This document shows, piece by piece, positions 23,221 to 34,624 of a stretch of DNA of 64,000 nt (position 1 is its first letter; each line of letters opens with the position of its first letter). Origin of the DNA: Ptychodera flava. Lineage: Eukaryota > Hemichordata > Enteropneusta > Ptychoderidae. The position numbers and the translations under genes are program-made. The DNA is taken from NCBI RefSeq assembly GCF_041260155.1, contig NC_091928.1, positions 39,249,388-39,313,387 on the forward strand, read 5' to 3'. The notes below the pieces were generated by a model. That model was not told the DNA's origin, ran no database searches, and worked only from the letters and a program-made list of their open reading frames with translations.

Positions 23221-26200
23221 AATTAACATTTTACACATTTTCTCAAGAGCGATGTTCTACAATGCATAAGTTTAATTACTGCTTACATAACCAATCCCAT
23301 CACATCTCCATTTGTAGAGAAGAGAAAATCGACTGTAGTGTGTGCAAAATATTTTTAACAAGTACCTGAGTATCCTGTGATTTATTTAATCAAGCATGAT
23401 TGAACGAATTTCAGTCAGTGGTCTAAGTTTAATTATCCTACTTGAAGGAAACAATTTTAGCCTGAATCACGTATAGACCTGATGTTGACTCAAAGCAAAC
23501 AACTTTGCAAAGTACCAAGATTTTAGAGGACGTTATTCTTGAGCTGACTATTATGGAAATATAGTATCATGGCTCTAGACCTGACCTGCGATGTTGATGG
23601 ATGTCTCTGCAACAATTAAAAAATGCATTACAAAATCAAAAAACTTCAAATGAAAACGAGTGACGCATTTTTAAACATTTGTTAAAATTGTTTTTAGATC
23701 TTTTCCGATTTAACCTTTCAAGGTTGTAAACAGGAACGTGAACAGAATGCTCAGCTGAGTTAAAAAAAAACGAAACGAGGTAATAAACTTTCATCTAATT
23801 AATAAGCTTCATTACAGCTTTTCTGAACAATTGAGATGAGCTTGGCTGTCTTTCCCTGTTCTGGATTTCGGTACAGTGCAGTCAACACGATTGGAACTAA
23901 TTTGAGATAATTGGATTTTCATATTTTCATATTTCTCAAGTGTTAGGTGCCATATGGCTGAATGTTGCAATATTGTAAATTACTCATAAAAACAAGTGTG
24001 TAACGTAAAAAGAAAAGCAGATGAGATTACACTTGTAGATGAACTCGACATTAACAATTATCCCAAATCAGTCCCAATCGTGTTTGTCTTACACTTAATT
24101 CAACTATTTAGTGTGATTTAATCAATTGATAAAACTTCACTGTCATTTCTAAGGAAAAAATAATATTTATCTCCCCGATCTGTGATATACATTGTATTTC
24201 TAGAAATACACATATTAACCCATCTTATAATGGTTGATTTATACTGTGTTCAAGACCTTCGAACAATCGTGCAACGATATTAATTATTCACAAAAGATAA
24301 TTAAAAATAGTCACAATAGCTCGTATCTCCTATTCAGCAGTACATATTTTCAATCATTGCTACTCTAGCTTTGTTTCAATGCATATAACGTGTATGCGGC
24401 AAAACCTCATACAAATCCTACATCTTATTTAGAATCTTTAGAGAAAATTGCAATTATTGTGAATGTCATTTAGTTCATAAATTTACAGTCGCTGGTCTCT
24501 ATTGACTCTGTTAAAGTTTAACCTCATTTTATTCGTTGCTTCATATTCTTAGACTCTTGTTCAAAGGTTTTAAATCACTTATAATTAATCTGTTTGGAAA
24601 CATCTATTCAGCACATTATGTAGGATATTTGGATTAAAGCCACAAGTCTAATAAATTTTGTAATTCATGTTTTGTCAACCATAGTAGAGTAACAGCATCT
24701 TAACTTGTACGAATCTATCAAGTTTGTAGAATTTTCAACAAGACATTTGTAATATCTTATTTGTAAAACTCAAAAGTAGTACAAGCTTTAATATATGTCA
24801 TCAGTTTTGTATTTTAATACTTTGAAACTTTAAAGTACAGGAATTATATGTTATCAGTTATGAATTTTACCCGGTGTCTCTTCAAAGTTAACTGTAAAAA
24901 GAGGAAGAAGCTAAAAAATAAATCAAGTAACATGTTTGAAGGAGAGAAGTTGTACACAATCATGCAGCTGTCTCAAGATTAGAATGATGCTTAGAGTTCA
25001 TCTGGAAAAGTTTTTTTAATGTCCATGCTGTAATATGACCTCTGTGTGATTCAAAAGGATAACACAGGCAATAACTGCCGCCATTAAAAAACAATGAGTA
25101 TGACTATGATAGGCATGCAGTTTCAGGCGTCTTTCTGTAAATCTATCGAAATGAAAAATAGTTGCATTTGCTATGCCATGTTTTAACACTTTTGAGCATC
25201 TCCTGGTTTTTCTTGCATCTGAGGTGACGATTTCCATTCCGGTCAAAAGACGACTCTGAGTATTGAGAAAGTTCAGAGAATCTCACATGCATTCTTCATT
25301 GCAATTTCATCACAAGTCCATCCCCAAAGAACGGCAAATACATTTATACATACAAATAACAATGAGATCTTAAACCTTGTACAATTGGATTTGCTTAACA
25401 GACTGGTAGAATAAAGGAATGTGTCATTATTGTTTCACGTTAGCAAAACAATGGCGGCTGAATGTTGATTTAACAGTTTTGACACCTTAAACTGACCAAT
25501 TAGCATCTCTAGCACACAAATTGGTTTTGGTGACTATGTAGAGTTCTCTGCGACTTATCTTATCAACTGATATGTAGAGGACGTTTGCCTATCCTCTTAT
25601 AAGTCCTGGCCTGGAATGGCATGCAGAATGTCTTTATCATAATAATTGTCCAATAATTTGAATCACATTATCCCATACCTTTAAACAAAACTTATAATTC
25701 ATTACATTAAATCTTAGTAAGAGACTATTTTCAATGCATTTTTGTTTTGTCTGTAAAATACAGTTTCGTGTTCTACTTCCAAAGTGATGTTGAAATGTAG
25801 AGTCTACTTTTCATCTGTCAACAAGTGTGTGTGTTATATCAAATTGTATTATGATTTCTATTCAATTATATAATAGACTTGAATAATTTTTAAACAATAA
25901 AATACCATATTGCATATTATGAATAGTGTTGAGACAATTAATATTTGTAAGTTTTACAGAAAAAAAAGAAATGCAATCCCTTTAGTCGCCTGCTTGTACC
26001 ATGAATCTATAACACTATGTCCACAATAAACGCTGTCTGAACTAGAAATGCTTCAGTACACTCAGCACAGAATTCTGTGTTTTAATACTTGAAAAAATAT
26101 GTTAAGCTTTGGAGTACAAAATTTATACCACTCACAAGTAGGATAAGACTGATTCAAGAATCAAACAATCAAAGAATAAAGAGTCATGCTTATTTAGCAT

Positions 26201-26222
26201 CTGCAGAATCACTTACAATATT
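23221..26222. other. About 3 kb without a recognised gene
   Basis: AT-rich on both strands. All frames are short and lack known motifs. No tRNA-like or inverted-repeat structure stands out on reading. Confidence 0.4.
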
Positions 26223-26921
26223 ACTTTGTGAACACACCACCGCTAAGTTGAGGAAAGACAGGAGGGTTTATTGCAAAAAGGAGAACGTAAATGCCAACAA
26301 AGTATAGAATAAAGCACAAGATGAAACGGCAAATATAAAGCAGTAAAGGGCATAGAACTAGTGCCCTCGCAGATCTCAAACTAAGTACTATCAAAACTTA
26401 CAATACAAAACAGTCAAAATAGAAGTAGCAAACTAACCTATAATAAAATATAAGCAAAATATATGGGAGAGGGCCCCTTCAGTCAAGCAACCGAGCAACG
26501 GTCATTGGTGACCTTGGGGTCAAGGTCTGAATGACCTTGATGATGAATCCATCCTGAGAGGCCGCAATGTGGGAAAGGAGTGGAATTCCCGAGAAATGGG
26601 GGTCAGGATGGAATCCAAAGCCCGGACACTTGAAAGAAAGGGAAAAAGAGAGGAGGAGACAGGGGATGGTGGTGGGATAGGCTGAGCTGGTATGGCATGA
26701 ACCCAGCGGCTGAATGAATGAATGAATGAATGAATGGGAGCGATGAGACAAAGGCTTGGTATGTAGTGTCGTGTGCAAACGTGGCTGATTGGCTGGGAAG
26801 GAGGATTGATAACAGTCATGGGTAGAAGAGCCGATTGGCTAAGGGGACGACAGTGAAGATGTACGGAAGGCAGATAGCTAGGTGTAATCACAAAACACAT
26901 CTGTGATAAAACACAGATTCC
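26223..26921 (-). repeat. Tandem repeat unit 1 (401-bp block + short spacer + 36-bp block)
   Basis: Block A (26223-26623) recurs at 26922-27322 with the same length and, by eye, no difference. Block C (26886-26921, with ACACATCTGTGATAAAACAC) recurs at 28384-28419. The spacer (26624-26885) is unique and has a (GAAT)n run at 26711-26738. On the minus strand block A carries an AATAAA signal and ends GTGTTCACA beside a TGGAATCTG start. That is reminiscent of an LTR followed by a primer site, so a small LTR-type element (TRIM-like) is possible, but no TG...CA terminus was proved. Confidence 0.75.
26711..26738. repeat. (GAAT)n microsatellite
   Basis: About seven GAAT/TGAA repeats inside the spacer of repeat unit 1. 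Confidence 0.9.
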
Positions 26922-28419
26922 ACTTTGTGAACACACCACCGCTAAGTTGAGGAAAGACAGGAGGGTTTATTGCAAAAAGGAGAACGTAAATGCCAACAAA
27001 GTATAGAATAAAGCACAAGATGAAACGGCAAATATAAAGCAGTAAAGGGCATAGAACTAGTGCCCTCGCAGATCTCAAACTAAGTACTATCAAAACTTAC
27101 AATACAAAACAGTCAAAATAGAAGTAGCAAACTAACCTATAATAAAATATAAGCAAAATATATGGGAGAGGGCCCCTTCAGTCAAGCAACCGAGCAACGG
27201 TCATTGGTGACCTTGGGGTCAAGGTCTGAATGACCTTGATGATGAATCCATCCTGAGAGGCCGCAATGTGGGAAAGGAGTGGAATTCCCGAGAAATGGGG
27301 GTCAGGATGGAATCCAAAGCCCAAACGAAGGAAGTATGACTGAAGTGACCCCCAAAAGGAGGGAAGAAATTGAGAATGATGTTAGTAAAGGGGTTCTCGC
27401 ACCCAGGGGAACACCGCGGTGGTGATACGGCCAGGGGGGAGGGGGTCATGGGGGACAGGTAAACTGTACGAGCCCAGGTGGAAACATGATGAAATGGAGA
27501 CGAGGTTCTCACACCCAAGGGATCACCGCGGTGGTGATACGGCTTGGGGAGGAGGGGGTCCCGGTAACTGTGCGAGCCCGGGTGGAAACATGGAATGAAG
27601 ACGAGGTTCTCACGCCCAAGGGATCACCGTGGTGATGATACGGCTTGGGGGAGGGGGTCCTGGGGGACAGGTAGACTGTACGAGCCCAGGTGGAAATGTG
27701 GATGGAACAAGACAAGGTTCTCGCACCCAAGGGATCACCGCGGTGGTGATACGGCTTGGGGGAGGGGGTCCCAGGGGACAGGTAAACTGTGCGAGCCCGG
27801 GTGGAAACATGGAACGAAGACAAGGTTCTCACGCCCAAGGGATCACCGTGGTGATGATACGGCTTGGGGGGAGGGGGTCCTGGGGGACAGGTAAACTGTG
27901 CGAGCCCAGGTGGAAACAACGTACATGTAGGAATGTTAGGTGACAGAACACAAACGTGAAACACGACGAGACATGTAACGTGTGAGTCATAATGCAATGG
28001 AATGAGACTGACTTGCAATGACGTATAGGCAGGTGTTAAAAAGTGTTTGAGTGTGCACCCGGTGAGTCCAGATGGCAAAACGCAGACATGGAACAGAGGG
28101 TCCTGGGGACAGGTAAACTGTACGAGTCCAGGGGGAAACATGATGAAACAAAGACGGGGTTCTTGCACCCAAGGGATCACCGCGGTGGTGATACGGCTTG
28201 GGGAGGGGGTCCCAGGGGACAGGGTAGACTGTACGAGCCCAGGTGGAAACGTGGATGGAACAAGACAGGGTTCTCGCACCCAAGGGATCACCGCGGTGGT
28301 GATACGGCTTGGGGGGAGGGGGTCCCAGGGGACAGGTAAACTGTGCGAGCCCGGGTGGAAACATGGAACGAAGACGAGGTTATCACAAAACACATCTGTG
28401 ATAAAACACAGATTCCACA
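26922..28419 (-). repeat. Tandem repeat unit 2 with minisatellite interior
   Basis: Same ends as unit 1 (block A, then block C), but the interior is about 1.06 kb of GC-rich minisatellite. The near-identity of block A in both units suggests recent duplication or, if these are LTRs, recent insertion or gene conversion. Diverged relatives in the opposite orientation lie at 12.0-12.9 and 13.4-13.8 kb. Confidence 0.75.
27391..28383. repeat. GC-rich minisatellite, about 110-bp unit, about seven copies
   Basis: Copies start near 27391, 27505, 27606, 27717, 27827, 28158 and 28271, with a partial one at 28378. A different segment interrupts at about 27917-28080. Each copy holds the near-palindrome ATCACCGCGGTGGTGAT, then a G-run (GGGGGAGGGGGTCC) and ACAGGTAAACTGT. 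Long open frames on both strands here come from the repeat's base composition. I do not regard them as genes. Confidence 0.9.
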
Positions 28420-28699
28420 TTACACTTCAAGGGTGTCCATTATTGTCCTCTTTGGTACAGATTGTATTTGAAAAATGAAGTGATGCTCCTTCTCATTTAA
28501 TGTTATTGTTTCTCGTGGAATGATAACATTTAATCATACCTAACTCTCAAACCTTGAGGTTATCAAGGTATACCAAAGGAATTTTTCTTTTTAAAGTATT
28601 ATTTGACTCCGACTTTTTCAAACGGAGCTCTAAAAATGATGAAAATAGCTTTTTATCTGAACAAAATCGGTTGAGCCGTTCATAAGTTATCATAATATT
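28420..28699. other. Spacer before the 2A-bearing LINE
   Basis: AT-rich, no feature recognised. Confidence 0.4.
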
Positions 28700-28863
28700 A
28701 ATGTTGGGGGGTCGCTAGAGGGCGTTCGTGGAGTGAGCATCTCAGTCGCATCGGCTCCAGATAAAATTCGAGATTTTCGCACTAGTGAGAGAAACAACAA
28801 CTTTTTGGAGCACTACCAGTTGTTTAAAGTGTTTCTGAAGCCATTGAAAACACTCATTTCAAC

Positions 28864-29823
28864 ATGGGTGTCTCAACTGAGCAGTGGCGGACAAGAATTG
28901 GTGTCTTTGACCACCGACCATGTGCTATAGGTAACCGCCATGACGTCAAAATCAGTGGTAATGGTATGTGTGCCGCCTTGCGCTTTGTCCTGCTGAGCAT
29001 GCTACTGCGGTCGGGCGACATCGAGAGCAACCCTGGTCCCAATCCTGGCAGTCAACAACCAAGTGAAAAGCGGGCAACACGACAAACAACATTACTTGGG
29101 GCATATTCGACATCGGCGAAGGACAGTGGAAACTTTGAACTTTCCGATATCATGCGGGAATTACGCAACGTGAAAGCAGACCTTGGCAGTAAAATGGACA
29201 GAATGTCATCCGAACTGAATACAAAAATCGACAACTTAGTGCAAGATATTCAGAGTGTGCAACAAGAACTTGGAGAGGCACGTAGAGAAACTGCTCGTCT
29301 CGCTGAAGAAAATAAAGCCCTAAACGACCAAGTTTACGACTTGACAAATGAATTAGACGCCATGAGAGGTCAGATGAAGAGGGACAATCTAATCTTCAAA
29401 GGCATAGCTCAAGATGAAAACGAATCATGGGATCAGTCAGAAGCTAAGGTAAAATCATTTATTACCGATAAGCTTGGGATCGATGGAAGCGATATTGAGT
29501 TTGACAGGGTTCATCGTCTCACAAATGCCCGATCAAGACCACAGCCAATCATCGCTAAATTTTCCCGCCACCAGCAACGCAAACAGGTGTTTGAGGCGGC
29601 CAAGAATCTGAAGGGCACACAATACAGAATATCGGAGGATTTTACGCGAAGAGTACGTGACGTGAGGAGAAAGCTCGGACAGTATCTTGTATCGGCTAGA
29701 GCTGAAGGAAAGAGAGCGTTTCTGACATTTGACAAATTGAAGATCGACGGAAGAACATTCGTCTACGACAGTATACAAGATGATATTCGCCCATTATCGA
29801 GAACAGAGTCGACGAACAGCTAG
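28864..29823 (+). CDS. LINE ORF1 protein with N-terminal leader, 2A motif, coiled coil and RRM-like domain
   Basis: This is the RNA-binding chaperone of the LINE, 319 residues. Residues 35-50 (MCAALRFVLLSMLLRS) form a hydrophobic, signal-like leader, followed by GDIESNPGP (51-59), a canonical 2A motif. Residues about 95-172 are a coiled coil (RELRNVKADL, LARLAEENKAL type heptads). From RDNLIFKGI (about 175) to about 265 comes the RRM-like domain, then a basic C-terminal domain (RRVRDVRRKLGQ). This order matches L1/Tx1 ORF1p, where trimerising coiled coil, RRM and CTD bind RNA. By analogy with known 2A sequences, translation should skip between G58 and P59, releasing a short leader and a 261-residue ORF1p that starts with Pro. 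A start at Met35 instead of Met1 is also plausible. The frame is intact. Confidence 0.85.
   Translation: MGVSTEQWRTRIGVFDHRPCAIGNRHDVKISGNGMCAALRFVLLSMLLRSGDIESNPGPNPGSQQPSEKRATRQTTLLGAYSTSAKDSGNFELSDIMRELRNVKADLGSKMDRMSSELNTKIDNLVQDIQSVQQELGEARRETARLAEENKALNDQVYDLTNELDAMRGQMKRDNLIFKGIAQDENESWDQSEAKVKSFITDKLGIDGSDIEFDRVHRLTNARSRPQPIIAKFSRHQQRKQVFEAAKNLKGTQYRISEDFTRRVRDVRRKLGQYLVSARAEGKRAFLTFDKLKIDGRTFVYDSIQDDIRPLSRTESTNS
29014..29040 (+). other. 2A ribosome-skipping motif GDIESNPG/P
   Basis: It fits the D-(V/I)-E-x-N-P-G-P consensus exactly. The skip point would lie between 29037 and 29038. It is preceded by a leucine-rich stretch, as in 2A-bearing non-LTR retrotransposons of sea urchins and trypanosomes. 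Activity is inferred from the consensus only. Confidence 0.9.
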
Positions 29824-29919
29824 GAAGACGGCAAGGCCAAAGTAATGACACACACCGAAGAGAATCATCACCACATCCACATCCGACCTTTATACAGAAT
29901 TCCTCGTATAGAACTTCAA

Positions 29920-32900
29920 CCAAAATCAAGTCCAGTTCATTTGTTGGAATATTCACGGTCTCATCTCCAAAATGTGCGATTTAGATTTCATTCTTATTTG
30001 CAACAATTTGACGTAATCTTCTTGCTAGAAACCTGGATAAAACATGATTCACGTTGTATAATTGATGGGTTTAGTTCATTTAAGAAGGCTGGTTGCAAGA
30101 AATCAAAATATGGAAGACATCCAGGTGGTATTAATGTATTTTTTAAAGACGCTCTTTCCATGGTTGTAAAAGAAATGTCGAGTGTCTCTGACAATATTGT
30201 CTGGATATCACTTTATTGTAATCATGTCGAGAAGTCACCTTTAATTGTAATTGCAACTGTTTACATTCCTCCTGATGAATACGACAAAAGCAATAGTGAT
30301 AACACACTTGAAATTTTAGAGTTTGAGTTAGCTAACTATTCTAGCAAGTTTCCAAATTCACGTTTTTACATCTGTGGAGATTTCAATGCTCGTACAGCTG
30401 ACAAGACAGATTGTGTAAATGAGGATGTAACAAATTTTGTGCTTCCAATTGACTTTGTATCATCCCACTCCAATATTGATGTTCACAAACGGGTTTCAAG
30501 TGAAAAGACTGTAAATACATCTGGCCAGAAGTTTCTTGATTTTTGCAAAGCTACGGAATTAAGTATTGTCAATGGTAGGCTTTTCAGAGAAATAGGAAGC
30601 GGTGATTTTACGTACGTTAGCCACTCTGGATGTAGTGTCATAGACTACCTTATCACCAATGTACGTAATTTCTCAGATATTGACAAGTTTTACATTGACA
30701 AGAGAGTGGAGTCTGACCATCAACCCCTTGTATTTGATATCAATGTACCTCGAGAATGTCATTTCAAGGCATCAGTAAATACCATCGATGGTAACCTTAG
30801 CACTGGAATTTTAACTCCTTCTTATGATAGATTTTTCTGGGAGAGTAAGCAAGAATCTTTTTTACAGTATTGGAATTCAACTCGAATAAGGGACCAGATT
30901 TATGAATTCAATGCACTTGTTGATGATTCATCAATTGAACAAGCTGCTGAATGTCTTTTAAATATGATCAAGTCTGCTGCAAGTGAAATGAAGCGTACTT
31001 ACAATTGTAACCAAAGGTCAACAAATAATGATAGCGACTGTAAGAGAATGAAGCGTTCACTCAATTCAAAGGTGAATGGATTTAGATATAATAGATTAAC
31101 GAACAATCTAGAATTATTAAAAAAGTGTTAACAAGAGTACAGAGAGCTGATTAACAATAAAAAGAAAGATCGACAACGTGAAAATATCGAAAAGTTACAA
31201 ACAGCAGGCAGGAATGTGAACTCAAGGGAATGTTGGTCTCTTGTTAAAGGAAAATCAGCTCCAGTGTCCCAGAATATACAAAATGATGATTGGTTTGGGT
31301 ACTTCTCAACATTGTTAAATACTCCAGGTTTTGAAAACGAGGATTTTGTTCCATTTCACGAAGAAATTAGGGATTTTGTTGAAACTATTGAAAATGAGGA
31401 TAATTTTTTAAATATGGATGTAGATGACTTGAATTTGCCAATTGTAATTGATGAAGTAGACCATTGTATCAAGAAACTTAAGTGTGGTAAAGCCCCAGGT
31501 CTGGATGGTGTATCACCAGATGTTTTCAAGGCTTGTACACCTATTGCTAGACAAATGATGTGTAAACTTTTTAATGCTGTTTTAGACTCTGGTCACTTTC
31601 CGGCTGCTTGGGCGCAAGGTATTATAACTCCAATTTATAAAAAAGGTGACAATAATTGTGCTGGCAACTACAGGGGGGTAACTCTGCTTCCTATTATGGG
31701 AAAATTTTCTGTAGTATCCTTAATAACAGACTTCGCATATGGCTCGAGAAAATGTATCCAATTGTTGATGAGCAGGCTGGCTTTAGGAAAACATACTGTA
31801 CTTCAGACAACATATTTATTTTATCCACCATTATTTCAAAGTACTTGGCACACAAGAGAAGTAGACTATATATAGCATTCATTGACTTTGAAAAAGCATT
31901 TGACAGAATTGATCATTACTGTATGTTTTATAAGCTTATTCAGTGTGGGGTTTCTTGTAAAGTTTATAGAGTTATTCTGTCAATGTATAGCAATGTAAAA
32001 TCATGTGTCAGAACCCCGTCAGGTTTTACAGATTTCTTTGATTGCAGTTTTGGTGTACAACAGGGATCAGTATTGTCACCCCTTTTATTCACACTTTTTG
32101 TAAATGATATTGGAATTACTCTAGCTGATACGCACCAGTATTCTGGTGTCGAAATTGGTATTTTAAGAATTTTGTATTTGCTCTTTGCAGACGACCTTAC
32201 TATGATCAGCAGTTCAAAGATAGGATTGCAGCGCTTGTTTGATCAATTGTATCTTTATTGCTCAAAAGTGGAAACTTACTGTTAATACCAGTAAAACCAA
32301 AGTTATAGATTTTAGGAGGGGTGGTGGTCTTCGGAAGTATGAAAACTTGTCGTATAATAACCAGCCTGTTGCTGTAACTTCTTTTTATAGCTATCTTGGC
32401 ATTGTCCTATCCTGGACCGGTAGCTGGTTTCAAGCACAAAAAACTCTGAGTGAACAAGCTAACAGAGCCTTGTATGGTCTGATCAGTTGTCTTTTTAAAT
32501 TTGGTCCACTGCCTGTTACTATTGCCTTGAAAATATTTGACTGCAAAATACTCCCCATTTTACTTTATGGTGCTGAAATCTGGGGCTTCCACCATGCTCC
32601 AGATATTGAAAAAACTCACAATAAGATGCTGCGCTATGTACTTCAACTATACACAGCAATACATCCATTACTGCTATGAGAGGGGAGTTGGGTAGACCAA
32701 CAATGACAGTAAATATTTATTGTAAAATCATTAGATACTGGTTAAGAATTTTGAAAATGGATAGAAATAGAATTGTATACCGATGCTACGAATTTCAAAA
32801 AAGCAAGATTGATGTTAATAGGTATGACTTATGGGCCAGGGGAGTGAGAGGCTTGTTGCAGAGTTATGGTTTTGGTGAAGTCTGGGAACAACAAGGGGTT

Positions 32901-33389
32901 GGTAATGAAACATTGTTTTTACGGCTTTTTAAACAAAGGTGTAGTGATATCGATGCACAATGCTGGCTGAATGATATCAACAATAGTAACAAACTTTATC
33001 TTTATTCTACCTTCAAAAAAGAGCTGGTATTAGAGCCATACTTGACCTGTATAGATAACCCTGTTTTCAGACATGCTCTTTGTAGTTTTAGAACATCATC
33101 ACACACTCTGAGGATTGAGACAGGTCGTTGGAATAATATTCCAAGACAAGATAGACTATGTGAGTTGTGTAATTTGCAGGCAGTAGAAGATGAGTACCAT
33201 TTTCTACTCGTATGTCCGACGTATAATGACTTGAGAGCTAAATACATGTCTTCCTATTATTTTAACCCTCCTGTAATGTACAAATTTAAGATACTTCTTT
33301 CATCACAAAATACTGCCACATTGAGGAAACTGAGTAAATATATTTTTTTAGCAACAAAACGTAGGAAAGAACTTACCATCGATGCGTAA
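29920..33389 (+). pseudogene. LINE ORF2: endonuclease, reverse transcriptase and CCHC region, lightly broken
   Basis: The endonuclease starts near 29927 (WNIHGLISK) and changes frame near 30006. It continues with LETWIK, ICGDFNAR and ESDHQPLVFD. RT shows GKAPGLDGVSPD, NYRGVTLLPIMGK, IDFEKAFDRIDH, VQQGSVLSPLLF and FADDLTMI; the catalytic FADD is present. The C-terminal end has CELCNLQAVEDEYHFLLVCP, a Cys/His zinc-binding pattern. Breaks: a TAA at 31129-31131 and frame changes near 30006, 31701, 32264 and 32640. At the first three frame changes the shift falls in a run of A or T, which may be replication slippage or sequencing error. The protein would nick the target and copy the LINE RNA into it. 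Confidence 0.85.
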
Positions 33390-33450
33390 GTTAAGCATAC
33401 AGTTGTATTCTCTGATGCTTATTTATTTGTAAATAAGTTATTCTTTTTTC

Positions 33451-33470
33451 TCTCTCTCTCTCTCTCTCTT
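33451..33470. repeat. (TC)n tract in the LINE 3' region
   Basis: CTCTCTCTCTCTCTCTCTCT run after the ORF2 stop. Confidence 0.9.
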
Positions 33471-33592
33471 TTTGTGGATGCAATTATTGCATTGACTAGC
33501 GATCTGTAAGCAACATTACTGCTAGTATTTGTACATATTGGCCGGAGGCCACAAGTACTGAATAAACTGAAATTGAAAATTGAAATTGAAAA

Positions 33593-34380
33593 ATAAGCTT
33601 ATTAGTGTTGAACATTTCTTGCCAAAATGTTATATTTTCGGGAAAAGGTAAAAACTGAATTACCATTATTTCATTATATTTATACAACTTGCTAATATTG
33701 AGCCCCTGTTTCATTGTAAGTCTTCCGAATGAAATTACTATGTGCATATACTGATGTATATTCCATCAAAAACACCTTGTTTCTCGTCACTCTACCATTA
33801 ATATCTATGAGCGAATCCCCCGAAATATCAGTATTTCGTATTTCTGCTATGTTTGGCAAATTCGGCACGGTAAAACTGTTGTAACTCTGATATTGTAACA
33901 TGATTACACAAATTTTGCAATAGTTCCGTGAAGTTTTCAGAAATATTAATTAAATTTGCATTTCTGACATACGAAAAAACTGCATCTCGGTAGTCTTGCC
34001 AAACTATCCGTGCGAATGGTATTTGTATGTAGCATTTTAATGTCATTGAAAAGGAAAATGTGCAACTGAAGATTGGACAGGAAACCAATCTGTTGCATAT
34101 TTCGGCTAACCAAAAAAGCATTTGCATCTTCAAGAAAGAAAATTAAAATGAAGCTAATTTTCAATTTTCAATTTTCAAATGGTTTCATCATCTTGATTAT
34201 TAACATTTAGGCCTACTTTTAAATTGATAATCTTTTGTCTGAGATTAAAATATTGGAAACAGGCTAATACCGCATTATAGGAAATAGAGTTTGTTAGAGG
34301 GAAATTTGAATGGCCGCAAAGTGCCATCCTAACGGCAGTGTTCACCTGTATACAGTTTCTTTTCCGCTCCCCCGCGCACA
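33593..34380 (-). other. Unassigned; two overlapping minus-strand frames with protein-like composition
   Basis: Minus-strand frames at 33828-34133 and 33692-33901 overlap out of phase. They read like one diverged protein (for example ISENFTELLQNLCNH, then SGDSLIDINGRVTRNKVF). I recognise no family. It could be a transposon or host fragment with a frame break near 33840-33900, or chance. A poly-(AATTTTC) tract at 34152-34178 resembles the reverse complement of the LINE tail at 33570-33592. Confidence 0.25.
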
Positions 34381-34484
34381 GGCACTAGACACGTCGCTTG
34401 GCGATTTGTACTGATTTACAGTAAACACAGAGAGACAGTTTACTGTGAATCAGTACCGATCGCGAAGCGACGTGTCTAGTGCCT
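34381..34484. repeat. Hairpin with arms of about 46 bp
   Basis: Left arm (34381-34427, GGCACTAGACACGTCGCTT...) and right arm (34438-34484) are reverse complements with about four mismatches around an 11-base loop. Probably the inverted-repeat end of a DNA element. Confidence 0.8.
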
Positions 34485-34624
34485 ATGCCGCTGCGCCGAA
34501 TAAGAAATGTAGATTCCTTATTCGTAGCGCTGCCGGGCAAATGGAGAAAAGTACTTTAATTCTTCTTCGCACCGCTGCCGGGCGAATAAGGGACGGACCA
34601 TTAGATCTTGGGAAGGGGTGGTCA
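34485..34624 (+). repeat. Hairpin-rich repeat, plus-strand copy
   Basis: Contains CGAATAAG...CTTATTCG (8-bp arms), GCACCGCTGCCGGGCGAATAAG, and a 34-base end (34591-34624, GACCATTAGATCTTGGGA) that recurs inverted at 40758-40791. The two copies may mark the ends or scattered pieces of one family. Confidence 0.65.

Larger units (their letters stand above)
28700..33592 (+). mobile_element. Two-ORF LINE with a 2A peptide in ORF1, nearly complete
   Basis: It opens with a GC-rich 5' UTR (GGGGGGTCGCTAGAGGGCG at 28705). It has an L1/Tx1-style ORF1 (28864-29823), an endonuclease-RT ORF2 (about 29920-33389), a (TC)n tract near 33451-33468, and a 3' end of short AAATTG-type repeats after AATAAACTG (33560-33592). 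About 4.9 kb in all, the expected full length for such an element. ORF1 is open. ORF2 has one stop and about four single-base frame shifts. The copy looks young. Clade is uncertain: ORF1 is L1/Tx1-like, whereas the ORF2 C-terminal CCHC region also occurs in other APE-type clades. Confidence 0.88.

Noticed and set aside
27509-28420. 303-codon minus-strand open frame
   Set aside because: It lies wholly in the minisatellite, is matched by open frames on the other strand, and repeats Pro/Arg-rich units dictated by the DNA repeat.
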